This document shows positions 36,911 through 47,600 of a DNA stretch of 64,000 nucleotides, piece after piece. Each line of letters starts with the position of its first letter. Positions within the stretch are counted from its first letter, which is position 1. The stretch comes from Brassica napus (taxonomy: Eukaryota > Streptophyta > Magnoliopsida > Brassicales > Brassicaceae), in the NCBI RefSeq assembly GCF_020379485.1, contig NC_063436.1, forward strand, positions 26,720,423 to 26,784,422, read 5' to 3'. Under the pieces are notes generated by a model. It ran no database searches and was not told the DNA's origin. It worked only from the letters and a program-made list of their open reading frames with translations. Both the position numbers and the translations under genes were made by a program.

Positions 36911-38033
36911 GATCTCAACGCAAACAGAAGCATTGGTACTTTGACATAACAAAATGAAGGAGGGTTTAGGCTTAATTTGCCGCATTTAGGTTTGGTTGGG
37001 TCTTTGTATAGAAACCAAAGAGATATTGAGAGAAACTGTTATTTGTTGTAACCTATATAAGGTACTTTAGCATCTTTTTCCCATCTTTTTAGTGATAATA
37101 TGATGAGATCTTAGGTTATGATCTCAGCAAACATTTTTCAAGTGATGTTATTCTTTTCTATGCTTTTGCTTTGATAACAATCTGTTCATAGAAAACATTT
37201 GTAAGATAGCCATAAATAGTACAAATCAGAACCATTAACTATTGACTGTAAATTCATGACCTTTTTATTAATTTAAATTTACATTTTTTATTTCTAATAA
37301 TATAAGATAAAAAAATCATTAGAAATAGATTTATAACTAATCTATATTGAGTTTTTTCAATTAAAAAGAAATATTCTTCCATTTGAATTATAACACTAAT
37401 AATGAGTATATGTAAATTCCAGAATCAGAACATACGTTACCTTGTATAGCTCTATAATGGAGTATTTTATCTCTCTAGGGATGCTTTTGAAGAGTAATTC
37501 TCAACAAATTTTTGTATTGAAATTTTTCATTGAGTATATTGAAATTTTTTTTTAATTTTTGGTAGAGCACAGCATGTGCTGTTCCAAATAGAACTGTACT
37601 ACAGTAAAAGAAGAAAAAAAGACATATATATATACCTGTGTATTTTTTTATTTTAATAATAATAAAAATTAATAAATAAAAAAACATACGTTTTCTTACC
37701 TAATTGATATTCTAAATATTCTATTCAAAAGTAATACTATGTGTCTCTTATTTAAACTGGTCATGAAGCACTTTGTCTGTGTTAGAAGCTTAAAACCCCT
37801 TTGACTGATGAATATATATACACAACTGGTGTAGTTTGAGATTACATCAGTGTCACTAGAAGGGGAAAGAATGAAGATAAAGTGCCTATATGTAGGTTAC
37901 AACTTCCTTCACTGGTCTCATAACCCTTTTGGTTTCTATACAAAGACCAACAAACCAACCTAAATGAGAAGAATAAAGCCTAAAACCTCCTTTCACTTTG
38001 TTAAAGTCAAAGTAGCAACGCCTCTGTTCTGTT
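36911..38033. other. intergenic between convergent SEUSS-LIKE genes
   Basis: It holds the 3' UTRs of both genes. A small imperfect palindrome (GAGCACAGCATGTGCTGTTC, 37564-37583) is present; the rest is AT-rich with microsatellites near 37620-37680. No gene is supported. Confidence 0.45.
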
Positions 38034-40365
38034 CTACAAGCTACCCTGCTTATCACTGTCGTTGAAGTTGTCGTCTGAGAATTCGACAGGTATTTCTGTG
38101 GCATCTTCTGGAAAATGTGTCTGCTGAAACGTGTTGAGAGTGCGCTGCTGCTGCTGTTGCATCTGGGGAGAGCTGAGAAATCCACCTGTTGCTAAGTTCT
38201 GCCTCTGATGACCCTGGTTTGAGTTTGGGGTTGGATGCTGACTCGACGAGAACCCCTCTTGTATGCTCGTATCTGAGTATTGGTTATTCACAGCATTTAG
38301 CCTCATAAGCATGCTTTGGTTGTTGGTCAGAGCAGCAGCGGCTTGAGCTGAGCTATGATGGTGATTGTTGTAGCCAGTTAGGCCGTCCATCTGAGCTTGA
38401 GCTGACCTATTCATAGCTCCACTATTCCATAAGTGCTCCATCTCTTGCATTTTCTGTCTCTGGAGCCTCATTCTCTCTGTCTGTTCCGAAAGTCGTTTCC
38501 ACCCCTCTATGTAAGGGCATCAAAACATTTACATTCAGCCACAAACTCAATCACCGGATCAAAACAGAACATTTCAAGTGAACCAACTTACCGATAGGGC
38601 CAATTTTGTGGTTCTCTGTGAAATCCATCAGAGCCTTCATGCTCTTGACAACTTCATATGTCTGCCACATCGCAATGGCTCACTATTAGGTCTTCTTACG
38701 ACTTCAAGATACAAAACTAACAGCTAGGAAAGCAGCTAACTAGTACCTGTAGAGCTCTGAAATATTTTTTCGGATAGCCAAGATCATTCAGAGGCTGTAA
38801 TTCCATGGAATTTGCCAGCTGCCTTCTTGCCGCCAAGACCCTGAGACACAAATTGGCACCCAACAATGACATATAGCACTCAAGTGTCGTTGACAATAAC
38901 AAAAGAGTAGAATATTGAATGTATGAAGGGTAAATCAAGTGTCATGGACACATGGATCAACTAACATGTTACTATTTGTTTGTAAATCCTGCTGAGCAAC
39001 AACCTGAAGCAACTGGTTCACCTGCATGCATGACCGATAAAAAAAGGTTTGAGGAAACAAAGTAATAAAGTTGAGCACAAGCATTTTGTAAGTCTGAATC
39101 TCCTAATAATCATCAGAACTAGGACCTTGGGAGCAATAAGTCTGCGGGGAAGAAACTCTTCATGACGCTGAACACAAAACTCCCAACGCAGGATCTAGAA
39201 AGATCCAAAGGTCACGCACGATTAGCTAAAGCATTAGTAGTACAGTGGTAAAACAGAAAAAAAAAATGGAATAAAGAGAACCTTTAAATCTTGAGAGAAT
39301 ATGATCAGAAAAGGGCCCTCATGAACAACACGACACTGCTCATATTCAATTGTCTGAACTAGTTTTCTATATTTTAATACAATCAGTCCACTGGAAACTC
39401 TGCATTCTCGTGGATCTTCCAGAGATAAGAGCTCGTTAACGAAGCCACTAGCAAATTTGATTTCAAATAGTCTGGGAAGCACATCGAAAGTTGCCTCTGC
39501 GGATTCAAAACAAGAAGACGACAGCTATTTTAGCATATGGAAGTTGCTTCACTGTGCTTAAAGTAAAGGGAAGTACACAAATGACTCTTACCAACTCCTT
39601 TTCCAGACTTGGTGCCGCAGTGATTACACTGCCACATACCCTGCAAACAAAACAAGAAGATAGTATAGTTGGAGTAAACATGTTTGTTTAACAAAAAAAA
39701 AAATAGGCTGATGAAGAAACTGACCTGTGGTAAGGTGCCAAGCATGTGGTCAGCACCTTTGTACTGTGAAAAGCACAACCTTTGCTTTGCACGAGGTGAG
39801 AAGTATTCAGCCACGAATGCCCTCCAAAAGGTAATGCAATTATCCTATAAAAAAAAAAGGTATCAGAAGGCTAACTTAAGTAGATGTTATAAAACTGGTA
39901 AAAGTCAGAGAGGGATAAGTATTAGCTTATTACCTCAGGTCGTTGCTTTATGTGATGCAAGAACATCATAAATTTCCGATGAGCGCACATACCACCTCCA
40001 AAAGGACATACATTAGGAGGGATCTGTTGTTGCAGTAGTAGCCGTCTCAGCTGCTGCTGTTGCTGAAGTTGGAGTTGAAGCGTCTGCTGGTGTTGCCTCA
40101 GCCTGTACCGGTGAAGCAAAGCTTGCAACTGCGGATTCCTTACGGTGGGGCCCTGGTGCTGGATGTACTGCTGTTGTGGAAGATGGCGGGGTCTCTGAGA
40201 TTGAAGAAACTGGTTCTGTTGCCTCCTCCAAGCTTGCAACTGCACATCTTGTCCCCCCGTGGGTGGGTCCTGATACTGATTGTAGTGCAGCATGTCGTCT
40301 TGCTCAACTTCTTCTAACTTGGGCTTCTTCTTCTTATCCACATGGTAATAATTGTTTTCCCCCAT
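38034..40365 (-). CDS. SLK: second SEUSS-LIKE gene, N-terminally shortened
   Basis: Nine coding exons on the minus strand: 40365-39934, 39844-39725, 39640-39592, 39496-39282, 39194-39126, 39021-38966, 38840-38747, 38661-38592, 38506-38034. Five internal exons have exactly the sizes of those in the gene at 34005 (49, 215, 69, 94, 70 bp). The sum is 525 codons plus stop, without a frameshift. Compared with that paralogue it lacks about 70 N-terminal residues: an in-frame TGA lies four codons before the ATG, which corresponds to an internal Met. It also lacks 15 codons in exon 6 and has a shorter tail. The LIM-binding core is kept (FWRAFVAEYFSPRAKQR, FEIKFASGFVNELL). Function as a SEUSS-type adaptor is plausible but altered; it could be an early-stage decaying copy. 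Confidence 0.88.
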
Positions 40366-40800
40366 CGGAACTGAACTGCATCAGACCCACCAAGAAGGAA
40401 TGTTAGTGGTTATTTGAGGATGAGACAGGAACCAAATGAAAAGGTTGAGACTTGAAAGTTGAAACCTAACAAACAGAATCATCTTAGCCAATCACAAAAC
40501 CAAATGGATCCTCCTAAGCACTCTTCTAATCAGTAATCACCCATCAAGAAACGGTTAAAGAAGACGGAAAGGAGCAAACTTGACGTAGCTTCATCAGCAT
40601 CAACGAGCATCTCAAAAGGATGGTGAACTTACCTAAAGGAACAAACTTTCAAAATCGAACTGTAATCAAAACCTACAAACTTTCGATCACGTAGACTCCG
40701 ACTCCGACTCCGACTCGCACTCGCACTCGCACCAATCCCAGTTCCCAAAACCAAGAAACTCCAAGTTCGCACCTTTTTTTTCAAACTTTAAAATGATCTT
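40366..40800 (-). promoter_or_regulatory. leader of the second SEUSS-LIKE gene with hexamer repeat
   Basis: A GTAAGTTC donor lies on the minus strand near 40632 and a GATGCAG acceptor at about 40380, mirroring the leader intron of the other SEUSS-LIKE gene. Upstream, a hexanucleotide array (ACTCCG then ACTCGC units on plus, about 40687-40731) sits in the presumed 5' UTR. Stretches homologous to the first coding exon of the paralogue are still discernible, with large deletions. Confidence 0.5.
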
Positions 40801-41130
40801 TTGATTTTAATTTGATTAATAGTTGAACCGGACCGGAAATAACCAATTTGTATCACCGACCTCGTGGGTCAAAGGATACTGACACGTGGTGGTCAAGTAT
40901 TTGTTATAAAAGATCTTCTGCTACGAGTGGCCCCCTTGACACGTAGTATTCTATAAATTTTTGATCCTACGTGGCTTTACGAAATCTTTTCTAGTGCGTG
41001 CGATTCCAGACCGTAGATGTCAGTACAGTGGTAACAACTCGGATGAGAGATTAAAATTTAATAAATGTTTAATGTCAAAAAAAATATTGTTAAAATTTGA
41101 TAATTTCTGACAGAAAACCATTATATCTTA
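40801..41130. other. upstream region of the second SEUSS-LIKE gene
   Basis: Promoter-side DNA with two CACGTGG/ACACGT-type motifs ('gacacgtggt' near 40891, 'gacacgtag' near 40938). No gene seen. The right edge is the host A before a Helitron. Confidence 0.4.
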
Positions 41131-43573
41131 CTAGATTTTTTAACCGCGCTACGCGCGGATAAGATATTATATGTATTTCTCAATTCTAAAAAAATAATGT
41201 ATAATATTGTATTACATTATTTAAAGAATATAAAATAAGACTACATAACATAAATATATTTTTAAAATTTTCTTTGTGGAAATCATTATGTTGTTTGATT
41301 TTTGTACTTGATTCACATATTTGCATAGTTATTTGTGATAGATGAATATATTTTAATTATCAGTAAATAATATATATTTATTATATAATATAAGAAAAAT
41401 AAAATTATTTACTTTTAAAACAAACTTGTCTCATGTTGGGGACTCGGTTATAGACATATCATATTCGAAGGAGACATTTTTACAATTATTAATCTTCTTA
41501 ACAGTCAAGAAACAAATCTGAATATCAAAACAATATGTCATACGATCTCTTTGTGGAATAACTGCTCTGAAGAAATTCAATTTAGGCATCAAAAAGGACT
41601 GGAAATGGATGTGCAGATGTTTTATCTAAGTCAGTTTTACAAAATACTATTCATAGTTCATATATCATTTATGTCCATCCTTTTTTTTGTCTATCATTTC
41701 TTAAACATCTTGAAATAACTGATGTTAATTAATAATAAACTTTTGGCTGGCAAAAAAAATTAATTTTGTCTAATTATCGCTTAATTTTTTAAACTGATAT
41801 ATATGTATTTCTCAATTTCTAAAAAAATAATGTATAATATTGTATTACATTATTTAAAAAATATAAAATAAGACTACCTAACATAAATATATTTTTTAAA
41901 TTTTCTTTGTGGAAATCATTATGTTGTTTGATTGTTGTACTTGATTCACATATTTGCATAGATATTTGTGATAGATGAATAACTATATTTTTATTATCAG
42001 TAAATAATATATATTTATTATATAATATAAGAAAAATGAAATTATTTACTTTTTGAACAAAGTTATCTCATGTTGGGGATTCGGTTATAGACATATAATA
42101 TTTGAATGAGATATTTTTACAGTTATCAATCTTCTTAACAATGAAGAAACAAATCTGAATATCAAAACAATATTTCATACGATCTCTTTATGGAATAACT
42201 ACTCTGAAAAAATTGAATTTAGGCATCAAAAAAGACTGAAAATGATGTGCAGATGTGTTATCTAAGTCAGCTTTACAAAGTACTATTATTCATAGTTCAT
42301 ATATCATTTAAGTCCATCCTTTCTTAACCATCTTGAAATAACTGATGCTAATTAATAATAAATTTTTGGATGGAAAAAAAATCAAATTTGTCTAATTATT
42401 GCTTAAATATTTTATTAATATTGTCTAAGAAGCTTTCAATTGATATCATAGTTTAATTTTTATTAGTTTTTTTTGTTAATTTTAGAGTTTTTTTGTATTT
42501 AATATTTTTTCCATATTAAGCTTATATTTCTTTCACATAATATGTATATGTCATAAAAATTACCATCAAATCAGTTTTACTTATTTATTATTTTGTTTTT
42601 AATGAAAATACACTTTTTAAATAATTTAATTTAAAATAAAATTATATATTAATTTGTTGTATTCTAACAATTTGATTGATTTAATTAATTTGCTTTGGTG
42701 GATAACTTAAAAAGTTTTCATATGAATCGGGAAAAGCAAGCTTATGTTGTTATATTATATTTATTTGTGTATATGGAATCTATATATAATGCTAGTGTAA
42801 TAAAAAAAATAACATTATTTTTTTGTAACTTCAAAAAGATACATTATTACAATTTGAAATTATTCAAAATTGAATAAAATGGTAATTATATAAATATAAT
42901 TGTTTTTTTATCTTGTTTAGATTGATTCTCATGAAAAGAAATCGATAGGTTAAACAAATGCTTCAAAATTTGTTGTGTTATTGTTTTGTCTATAAATTAC
43001 AAAATTTATTGAATTGATATATTTAATTATTGCATCCTTAAATAATATTTTATTAAAACATTAGAGAACTGTGTTTTGAGTTGTTTTGTCAAAATTGTAC
43101 AAAAATCTATGTTTTTTTATATTTGTCACGAAAATTTATATGTTAAACTTTCTTTTACAAAATTCTTAACTTTGTCACGAAAACAAAAATCTATGTTTTT
43201 CATATTTGTCAATGTTCTCACACTTTCAAATAATATATAGCTTAGTCACTTACTTATTTTTTTTGTACAAAACAAAGTATCGGAGTCTTGAAAGTTGAAT
43301 CCATATTATTGTAAATGTACATAAATGTTTGTGATTACATATTTAGTGATTCTTGTATATGTATCCAAGAAAGTTTCAATGGCTTAGTGGTGTATGTCTT
43401 ATATTTATGTCATATTAACCCGGGTTCGATCCTTTCCTTTGCATTCTTTTTATTTTTTACGAAAAAATGAATGAGATGACGTGGCAACTTCGGACTATCT
43501 GATTGGACGATTTTTTTATGCCTACGTGGACACTCTAAGAGGAGGTTATATCCCCCTTTTAGTATAGTATAGA
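41131..43573 (-). mobile_element. non-autonomous Helitron, 2443 bp, with internal duplication
   Basis: The minus-strand 5' end TCTATACTATACTAAAAGGG begins at 43573 after a host A. The 3' end CTAG (41134-41131) is followed by a host T. The hairpin CCGCGC-GTA-GCGCGG lies at about 41143-41158. The interior carries a roughly 640-bp-offset direct repeat (about 41166-41760 and 41800-42372, each beginning 'atatgtatttctcaatt'). No Rep/helicase coding sequence. Confidence 0.83.
43378..43431 (+). other. tRNA-like pol III box pair inside a Helitron
   Basis: TGGCTTAGTGGTG (A-box-like) is followed about 42 bp later by GGGTTCGATCC (B-box-like). This is the spacing of a tRNA or tRNA-derived SINE head. No cloverleaf with an acceptor stem could be built, so this is a relic or coincidence, not a tRNA gene. 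Confidence 0.3.
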
Positions 43574-43934
43574 TTTTTATATGTTAATAATTTTCTTATT
43601 CCATAATCCATGCACTAGAATACAATTGTATTAGTAAATATGTTTTCGTTAATTTAAAATTTAGTCCTTTTATAAAATGTTCTTTATGATTATGAGGCTA
43701 TAAGTGGTTTGATGATCTATCATAATCTTGTACTGTGGAAATATAAATGGTTACTATCAATAGTATTCATTGCAGCTGAAATAGCAGAGCGTATGACTCA
43801 AAGCAATTACTTAGGTATTCGACTCTTTACGCAGATGTAAGAGAACTCATGTAGAGAACGAGGGACAAAACATGAAACTGATGTCCCGAAATAACGTAAA
43901 TGTGTTATGTGTTATGTGCGTGGTGAGCCTACCG
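43574..43934. other. left flank of the copia insertion
   Basis: No gene recognised. It ends in the target site GGATT (43935-43939) of the copia element. On the minus strand the open frame interrupted by the element would run from 49640 into this flank and stop within about 10 codons. Confidence 0.4.
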
Positions 43935-43939
43935 GGATT

Positions 43940-44447
43940 TGTTGACATGAGAGCATGAATGACATAGAGGAAGAAGAGATCAAGTCAAGACATGCATCCG
44001 GAGTGATCAAAGTGTGCTTGTCCGTACAAGTTTGATCTAAACTTGGCGTGCAAGACAAGATGAGACTTATCTGTGATCAAGGAGGATGTGATACTTGCCT
44101 TAAGATATTTAAATGATGTCGGCCAAGAGAAGGGATCCGTTGAAGAAGAGGACAAGGTGGTTCAAAGGAGAGAGAGCCGTTTGGTGCTGTCGCTTTCCAC
44201 CTTTGCTGTGCGCACCTTGCCTTGATCAGTCCCCTTTGTTTATTCTTTTCTTCTATGTCAACTTGCCATTAGTTTATTCATTGTTGTATCTATTTAAGGC
44301 ATGTAACCAGAACCAAATGAATCAAGGAAATGAGTTCCTCTTCTCTTTAGTCTTATGCGATTCTCTCTCTCTCTCTCTCTCTCTCTCGATTCTCTTCACC
44401 TTCTTCATAATTCTCATAATGGCTTAAACAAATCTCATATTCTTTCA
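43940..44447 (+). repeat. 5' LTR of the copia element
   Basis: 508 bp, TG...CA. It contains a (CT)n tract at about 44361-44387 that is one dinucleotide longer than in the 3' LTR. A TATTTAAG motif near 44291 could serve as TATA box. The open frame at its end (from 44113) is LTR sequence, not a gene. Confidence 0.95.
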
Positions 44448-44459
44448 TGGTATCAGAGC
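44448..44459 (+). other. primer-binding site
   Basis: TGGTATCAGAGC directly follows the 5' LTR. It is complementary to the 3' end of initiator tRNA-Met, the usual primer for minus-strand DNA of plant copia elements. Confidence 0.93.
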
Positions 44460-44621
44460 AACCTTACTCTTGAGACCTAAACCTTTTTCTTTCTTCCGCA
44501 AATTCTCTGAGTTCTAAATTCTATTTTTGGCAAAGTTCATCTTGTTCTTGATTCTTTGTTTCCAGAATTTGCCAAAAGTAGCAAAAACCATCCGAAACCT
44601 TTTCTTTTCTTTTCTCTCTTG

Positions 44622-47600
44622 ATGGATACCTCTGAGAACACAAAGATGGTGATGATACCAGTCACACTCAAGGGTCCTAACTACCTGACATGGGCAAGAC
44701 TTGCCAAAACAGCTCTCGGAGACAGAGGTCTTTGGGAAGTTGTTGAAGAAGGCCGCCCCACCAAGAAGACTGTCCTAGGAGAGGATGGCAAAGAGGTGGT
44801 GATTGCGGATGCTGGGGAGAAGAAGAAAGGTCAGGAGGACCTCATGGTGTTGTCTATCATCCAGAATAGCCTCGCTCCTTCTCTCCAAGAGGCTTATGCC
44901 TTTTGTGAGACCTCCAAAGAGTTGTGGGACACTCTTAAGAAGGTATATGCTAATAAATCCAACATAAGCAAGGTGTATGAAGTGAAAGGAGCCATCAACT
45001 CTCTCAGTCAAGAGGACACAGACTTTGATGCTCACTTTGGGAAGTTCCGGTCCCTATGGGCCGAGCTAGAGATGCTCAGGCCAGCCACTGTCGACCCAGA
45101 TGTTCTCCATGAGAGGAGAGAGCAGGATAAGGTCTTTGCCTTACTACTTACCCTTAACCCAGGGTATGATGACCTAATCAGGCACATACTGAGGAACAAG
45201 GAGCTTCCCTCCCTTGATGAAGTGTGTGCGGAGATCCAAAAGGAGCACGGCTCAGTGGGTCTCTTTAAGAGAAAGGGAGAGATGGTGATGGCCAATCAAG
45301 CTGAAGAAGCCGAGAACAAACCTGCCGGAGTAGCCAACAAAGGATACTATAAGCCTGAGGATAGGAAGGTGTGGGTGTGTGACCACTGCAAGAAGAAGGG
45401 TCATGGGAAGGACAAGTGCTGGATCCTTCACCCACATCTCAAACCGGCCAAATTCAGAACTGAAGGAAGGGCCAACTACTCGGGTGACATTGGAGAAACA
45501 TCCAACCGCTCTCAAGCTTTTGAGGAGAAAAAGCAGGGCCATGATGATACCATCAAGAAATCTGACATTGAGGCTCTCATCAAAGCTCTTAAGGAGTCCG
45601 GTAACACCCTTGGAACTTCTCTTAATGCTACTTATCACACGCCTAGAGGTCTCTTTACTTCTTATCAAGTAGCTCACCAAACTGAGAGAGTTAAGCCTTT
45701 AGTTATAGACTCAGGCGCCTCTCACCATATGATAAGTGATGTTAACTTGATTAGTAACATAGAACCGGTGATAGGCAATGTGATGATAGCTAATGGTGAT
45801 AAAATTCCAATTAAGGGAGTAGGAACACTTAAGCTGTTTGATAAAGACTCTAAAGCCTTCTATATGCCTACTTTTGCCTCTAACCTTCTTTCTGTAAAAA
45901 GGGCTACTACTGATCTAAATTGTAATGTCATATTTAGTCCTAATGAAGTTGTGTTTCAGGATATTGAGACTCTTAAGTTGATTGGCAAAGGTGTGACAAA
46001 GGGAGATCTCTACCTTCTTGAAGACGCCAAGACTCCTTCTTATTTATCTTCAGCTTTTAGTTCAATTCCTGTCTTAGATCATGATGTATTGTGGCATGCT
46101 AGGCTAGGCCATCCTCATTCCCGTGCACTGAACTTGTTGTTACCTGATATTTCTTTTAAAAATGATGGCTGTGAAGCTTGTATCCTTGGTAAACATTGCA
46201 AGACCGTTTTCCCTAAGTCATCTACAATCTATGAAAAGTGCTTTGATCTTATACACTCTGATGTTTGGACTGCACCATGCATATCTAGGGAGAATCATAA
46301 GTATTTTGTCACTTTTATAGATCAGAAATCAAAATATACTTGGCTGACTATGATTCCAACTAAAGATAGAGTGCTAGATGCTTTCATTAATTTCCAAACT
46401 TACATAACTAATCAATTCAATGTTAAGATCAAAGTGTTCAGGTCAGACAATGGGGGGGAATACACAAGTCATGGTTTCAAAAATTACCTGGCCAAGCATG
46501 GAATACTTCATCAAACGAGCTGTCCATATACACCCCAACAGAATGGAGTGGCTGAGAGGAAAAATCGGCACCTTATGGGCGTGGCCAGATCCATGATGTT
46601 TCAGACCAATGTTCCTAAGCGGTTCTGGAGTGATGCAGTCATGACAGCATGTTATCTGATCAACCGCACTCCAACCAGAATCCTTGGTGACCTCACACCA
46701 TATGAGGTAATGAACAAAAGAAAACCCTCTATTGATCATTTACGTGTATTTGGTTGCTTGTGTTATGTCTTGCAGCCAGATGGACAGAGAAACAAGCTTG
46801 AGCCACGGAGCACCAAGGCCGTTTTTCTTGGCTATTCCACTACCCAAAAGGGCTATAAATGCTATGTTCCAGAGGCCAGGAAGGTCTTAGTCTCCAGAGA
46901 TGTGAAGTTTGTGGAATCCAGAGGATACTTTGAGAAGAAAAGTTGGGATGAGCTCAAAGATCTCTCTCAACCGTCCTCAGACAGAGCAGACACACTAAGG
47001 CGGCTTATGCAGAACTTGGGAATCAGTTTGTTTCCATCTGCTGGCACTCAGGAGACTGGAGCTGTTCCGGAGACAGTGAGAGCTCCACAAGATTCTACCA
47101 CAACCCCACATCCTCATCCTGATCCTGAATGGGGGAACAACAATGATCATGAGGCTGAGGGCAATGATCCTAATGTTCATGATCCGGATGAGCAGATGCA
47201 GCAAGAGGCTGACCAAACCACTGATGTGAACTCTGGAGGAGTCGAATCAAGTGGACAAGAAGATGTACAAGAGGTGCAGCAGCTTAGGAGAAGCACAAGA
47301 GAGAGGAAACCGGTTTCAAACTGGAACAACACTAGAGTATACTTCAACGCAGAGGCAGTAGCTCATCCACCCAGTGCCGTGTGCTCCCTTGCTTACTATC
47401 CAGAAGAACATCAAGCCTTTGTGGGTTCATTGGATCAGGAATGGATACCAAGAACATATGCAGAAGCTATGGACAATGATGAATGGAGGGAGTCAGTGAA
47501 TGATGAAATGGGAGCTATGGAAAGAAACAACACCTGGTATGAGACAGAGCTTCCAAGAGGGAAGAAAGCCGTGACCAGTAGACTCATACACACCATCAAG

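Noticed and set aside
43378..43431. Possible tRNA gene
   Set aside because: A- and B-box-like motifs exist, but no acceptor, anticodon and T-arm cloverleaf could be formed.
44113..44427. 104-aa frame at the start of the copia element, repeated at 49307
   Set aside because: It lies wholly in the LTR and is identical in both LTRs up to the microsatellite. It has no domain.
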